This document shows positions 55,326 to 57,575 of a stretch of 57,575 bases of DNA, piece after piece (the stretch's first letter is position 1; each line of letters begins with the position of its first letter). The notes under the pieces are model-generated. The model was not told where the DNA came from. It did not search any database and saw only the letters and a program-made list of their open reading frames with translations. A program made the position numbers and the translations under genes. The stretch is from Mesorhizobium denitrificans (GTDB lineage Bacteria > Pseudomonadota > Alphaproteobacteria > Rhizobiales > Rhizobiaceae): contig NZ_QURN01000019.1 of assembly GCF_003403035.1 (NCBI RefSeq), positions 1-57,575 of the forward strand, given 5' to 3'.

Positions 55326-55808
55326 ATGGCGACTGGACGAGGCCCTGACGGCAAAGACCTTGGAAATCATGTAACCGATCAGGATGTCGTGTCCGTCGAT
55401 GAAGATATCGGCGCGATAGAGCCAGCGCCGGCCGACGACTATTACGACCCGACCGAAGAAGAGCAGGAACCGGACGAGGACGCCACTCTTGATGACGTTG
55501 ATGAGGGGCATGCTGAGACAGATGATGATCTGAGTGCCCTCGATCAGCTCGACGCGGAAGGCTTGGAGGTCGCGGACGGGGCCTCCTACTCGCAGGAGAT
55601 GGCAGTCAAGGAAACGGCACTCGCGGAGCGGCGTCGAGAGGCCAATCAGGCGGCGATAATCCAGCTCGATCCGGCCCTCTTTGCCGCTGCCGAGCAACGC
55701 CTGTTCGATCAGATCGCCAGCGGCGAGACTTTGCATAGGGCGCAACAACGCATCCAAGAAGCGGTCAACCGGGGCCTGAGCAATCAGGGCTTCGATATGC
55801 AGGGGTAG
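55326..55808 (+). CDS. Acidic protein with helical C-terminus (160 aa)
   Basis: The first 85 residues are extremely acidic and probably disordered (for example YYDPTEEEQEPDEDATLDDVDEGHAETDDDLS). The last 70 are amphipathic helices (AAAEQRLFDQIASGETLHRAQQRIQEAVNRGLSNQGF). No signal peptide, so cytoplasmic. May bind a basic partner such as a nucleic-acid-binding transfer protein. Unknown. Confidence 0.55.
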   Translation: MATGRGPDGKDLGNHVTDQDVVSVDEDIGAIEPAPADDYYDPTEEEQEPDEDATLDDVDEGHAETDDDLSALDQLDAEGLEVADGASYSQEMAVKETALAERRREANQAAIIQLDPALFAAAEQRLFDQIASGETLHRAQQRIQEAVNRGLSNQGFDMQG

Positions 55809-55813
55809 CCGGG

Positions 55814-56443
55814 ATGGTGGATGAACGACGCGACGATTTTGGTGCTCCGCTCGATGATGACAGCCCATCGATGGACGCCCTTAACGGGTCGATGGATGTC
55901 GGCCCGCTTGATGACGACGACATTGACGACATCATGAGCCAGCCGGGCAAAGCCGGGCCGGGCGAAATCGCGCTGGATGCGAGACCGAAAATCCATGCAG
56001 CTTCGTTGTCGTCAGCGGAACTGTTCGCGGAAGGCAAGCTCGACAACAAACCGCTCGGAGAGTTTTTGAACGAGCGTGGATGCGACGGCGTGCCGCCCGG
56101 CACGAGCCGCCTCTGGTATGTTGGTAACGCGGACGGCGGTGGAACGTGGATGTACGCCACTGCTCCGGGCATCATCAAAGGCGCGGTGAAGCCCGGCTAT
56201 GACGTGATCATTGCCTATGGCGAGGACCGGAACGATGTCGAGGTTCGCATTTGCGTGCTGATGATTGCCGAGACGGCTGATGGTCGATGGCAATCTCTGA
56301 AATTCCGCAAGGCGAACGCCATCAAAATCGAGGGAGGGAAGGTCGCTGCGGCCGGAGCCATGGAGGAAGCCATGGTGGTTGGCGCGCTCGACGGCCGGGG
56401 CTTCGGGCGTTCTCCCTTCCGTTTCGACAACGAACGCGGGTGA
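55814..56443 (+). CDS. Hypothetical protein (209 aa), acidic start and beta-rich core
   Basis: Residues 1-45 are acidic (FGAPLDDDSPSMDALNGSMDVGPLDDDDIDDIM). From about 90 onward strands dominate: SRLWYVGNADGGGTWMYATAPGIIKGAVKPGYDVIIAYGEDRNDVEVRICVLMIAE. It shares the acidic N-terminus with its upstream neighbour, so both may bind the same partner. Followed by the last gene after five bases. Unknown. Confidence 0.55.
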   Translation: MVDERRDDFGAPLDDDSPSMDALNGSMDVGPLDDDDIDDIMSQPGKAGPGEIALDARPKIHAASLSSAELFAEGKLDNKPLGEFLNERGCDGVPPGTSRLWYVGNADGGGTWMYATAPGIIKGAVKPGYDVIIAYGEDRNDVEVRICVLMIAETADGRWQSLKFRKANAIKIEGGKVAAAGAMEEAMVVGALDGRGFGRSPFRFDNERG

Positions 56444-56448
56444 GTGTC

Positions 56449-57489
56449 ATGAGCCAAGCTAAAAACCAGAAATGGTACGACTTCGGACAGGAAGCAACTG
56501 TCAGCCTGCGCATGATCGGCTCCATCCCCGGCAACTATGTCGTTCGGCTGGTGCTTCCGAAGGAGCCGATCAAAGAACAGCTCATGCGGGCCTATGAGGC
56601 CGGTTGGTCTCGCGCCCGCAACGATGACGGCCACGCTTTCGACCATCTTACCCCGGTCAAGAGCCTGTCGGAGGTTTCGACACGGTTGATGGCCTTTTTC
56701 CCGAAGGAAAAGATCGCTGCGGCATTGAAGGTGGCGGAACAGCCGGATGTCGAGATCGCGAATCCTCTGCCGGTGAAGGAAGATGCGGCGGCGATTGCCG
56801 AACGCATGATCTCGCATTTCGCGCCGGATTCCCCGGATGAACTGCTCCGGCATATCCGTACTTCCATCGCGAAGGCGCAGACCATCGTCGGTGATCGGAT
56901 GGCTGTAGCCAAGAAACTGCCGTTCGGCGGGGATGGGTTCGCCATCTATGAGCGCCTTCGTGAGCGGAGCGACGAAACGCACGCCGCCGAATGGTTCAGC
57001 GCGGTGCTGTGGGCACTATCCGAGCAGATCGACGGCTGGGAAGGCGAGCTTGAGCGTCTGATGGAGGCTGACGCGAGAGGCAGCACGGATCTTCCGCAGC
57101 CGGACGAACGGATCGTTCGCTATGTCGCCCGCGAGAAAGAGGTGTTCCAGCGGTTTGAGGCGGAAGGCTTTACCGGAAAACCGCTGTCGGAAGCGTTGTT
57201 CGGGAGCATGGTGGTAGATTTGGGGGGCAATGTGCCCTACCGCGCCTATGATGGCGCGCTGATCAATCCGGCCGGCGCGCCCGATTTGGCAAAGAACACG
57301 TTCAGCGCGCAGGCCGGCGTAAGCAATGCCGTTGCCGCCGATGCGAAAGCCCGCCTTACGAGCGCGCTCACGGCGAGCGCCCGCGCCTTCGGCATCTCTC
57401 GCGACCGCCTGTTTGGCACCAACGAAGTCAAGTTCATGTTGGGCACTGCTGTCAGCCGCAAGAACAGCGGCATGAAGGGGGCGTGTTGA
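56449..57489 (+). CDS. Hypothetical protein, 3' end probably inside an IS element (346+ aa)
   Basis: Helical, soluble protein (AAAIAERMISHFAPDSPDELLRHIRTSIAKAQTIVGDRMAVAKKL...ISRDRLFGTNEVKFMLGTAVSRKNSGMKGAC). ATG 56449 (GTG 56440 possible) is preceded by the previous stop. The final codons TGT TGA lie inside the sequence that begins an IS21-type terminus (57484), so the original C-terminus has probably been cut and replaced. The real length is unknown. Its closeness to 55814 suggests one transcription unit. Confidence 0.55.
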   Translation: MSQAKNQKWYDFGQEATVSLRMIGSIPGNYVVRLVLPKEPIKEQLMRAYEAGWSRARNDDGHAFDHLTPVKSLSEVSTRLMAFFPKEKIAAALKVAEQPDVEIANPLPVKEDAAAIAERMISHFAPDSPDELLRHIRTSIAKAQTIVGDRMAVAKKLPFGGDGFAIYERLRERSDETHAAEWFSAVLWALSEQIDGWEGELERLMEADARGSTDLPQPDERIVRYVAREKEVFQRFEAEGFTGKPLSEALFGSMVVDLGGNVPYRAYDGALINPAGAPDLAKNTFSAQAGVSNAVAADAKARLTSALTASARAFGISRDRLFGTNEVKFMLGTAVSRKNSGMKGAC

Positions 57490-57575
57490 TTTCCACTCAG
57501 AAGTGAGCCGGGTTTTCCATCGAGAAGTGAGCCACCTCTGATTATGGATTTCGAGTCATGCTGGGGTCAATACGG
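57484..57575. mobile_element. Left terminus of an IS21-type insertion sequence (cut by window end)
   Basis: From TGTTGATTTCC the sequence repeats TTCCAYYNAGAAGTGAGCC twice (57491-57509 and 57515-57533), 24 bases apart. Multiple short direct repeats at the ends, beginning TGT, are typical of IS21-family elements, and GAAGTGAGCC-type repeats recall IS408-like members. An ATG at 57544 or 57559 could start the IstA gene, but too little is visible. The other end lies beyond the window. Confidence 0.7.

Noticed and set aside
1-57575. Phage or prophage
   Set aside because: Telomere resolvase, Acb1-like and ADP-ribosyltransferase-like genes are phage-flavoured, but no capsid, portal, terminase or tail gene is visible and Dot/Icm-type transfer genes are.

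Overview
The window looks like one arm of a LINEAR, covalently closed (hairpin-ended) conjugative plasmid from a high-GC alphaproteobacterium. The first 86 bases are a perfect palindrome (two 43-base arms around ACC|GGT). About 2.3 kb inside lies a gene (2429-3928) whose product has the layout of a telomere resolvase (protelomerase): a TGRRPYE arginine block, a lysine in an FSGQAKTR strand, and a late LGH plus tyrosine. Palindrome plus resolvase is the arrangement of N15-type plasmid prophages and the Agrobacterium linear chromosome. The alphaproteobacterial assignment rests on two MucR/Ros-domain proteins, a VirC1-like ParA, base composition and CCGGAGG-type ribosome binding sites. I cannot name a genus. 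No virion gene was recognised, so a conjugative plasmid fits better than a phage.

Layout. (1) 1-4412: telomere, AT-rich subtelomeric DNA, six small genes, the resolvase, and an overlapping two-histidine phosphoesterase of the Acb1 (anti-CBASS) type. (2) 4540-21744: a dense accessory arm of about 40 mostly small unknown genes. Six + strand transcription units start from near-identical promoters with the 22-base core GCCATWWCTTTTGTGYTTGACA, which I read as a co-regulated set. It includes an operon for a 1150-residue unknown protein, a Cys/His/Asp protein and an ADP-ribosyltransferase-like protein, plus DUF262, DUF3846, bacterial PH-domain and Trypco2-like proteins. (3) 21741-34210: type IA topoisomerase with three C-terminal repeats, DotM, MucR, a lysozyme-M23 cell-wall hydrolase, a DotE-like membrane protein, and a ParA operon followed by nine degenerate 20-base units (candidate centromere). 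(4) 34234-43858: a second tyrosine recombinase, then a cluster in IncI/Dot-Icm order: lipoprotein at the DotD position, actin-like ParM-type ATPase, DotC, DotB, Tat-exported M15 peptidase, IcmT-like protein; then VapBC. (5) 43874-57489: a 2145-residue methyltransferase-helicase fusion of the DarB/strawberry-notch type, a winged-helix replication initiator behind a structured leader, and a run of secreted, partly paralogous proteins. The window ends inside an IS21-type insertion sequence that appears to clip the last gene.

Taken together: telomere plus resolvase maintain linear form, Rep replicates, ParA (with its repeat array) and a ParM-type filament may segregate, Dot/Icm-type parts transfer the DNA, and Acb1-like, DarB-like and possibly ADP-ribosyltransferase and DUF262 proteins may help the incoming plasmid meet host defences. 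Other Dot/Icm core parts (DotL, DotG, DotH, DotO, DotA) and a relaxase were not recognised here and presumably lie to the right of the window.
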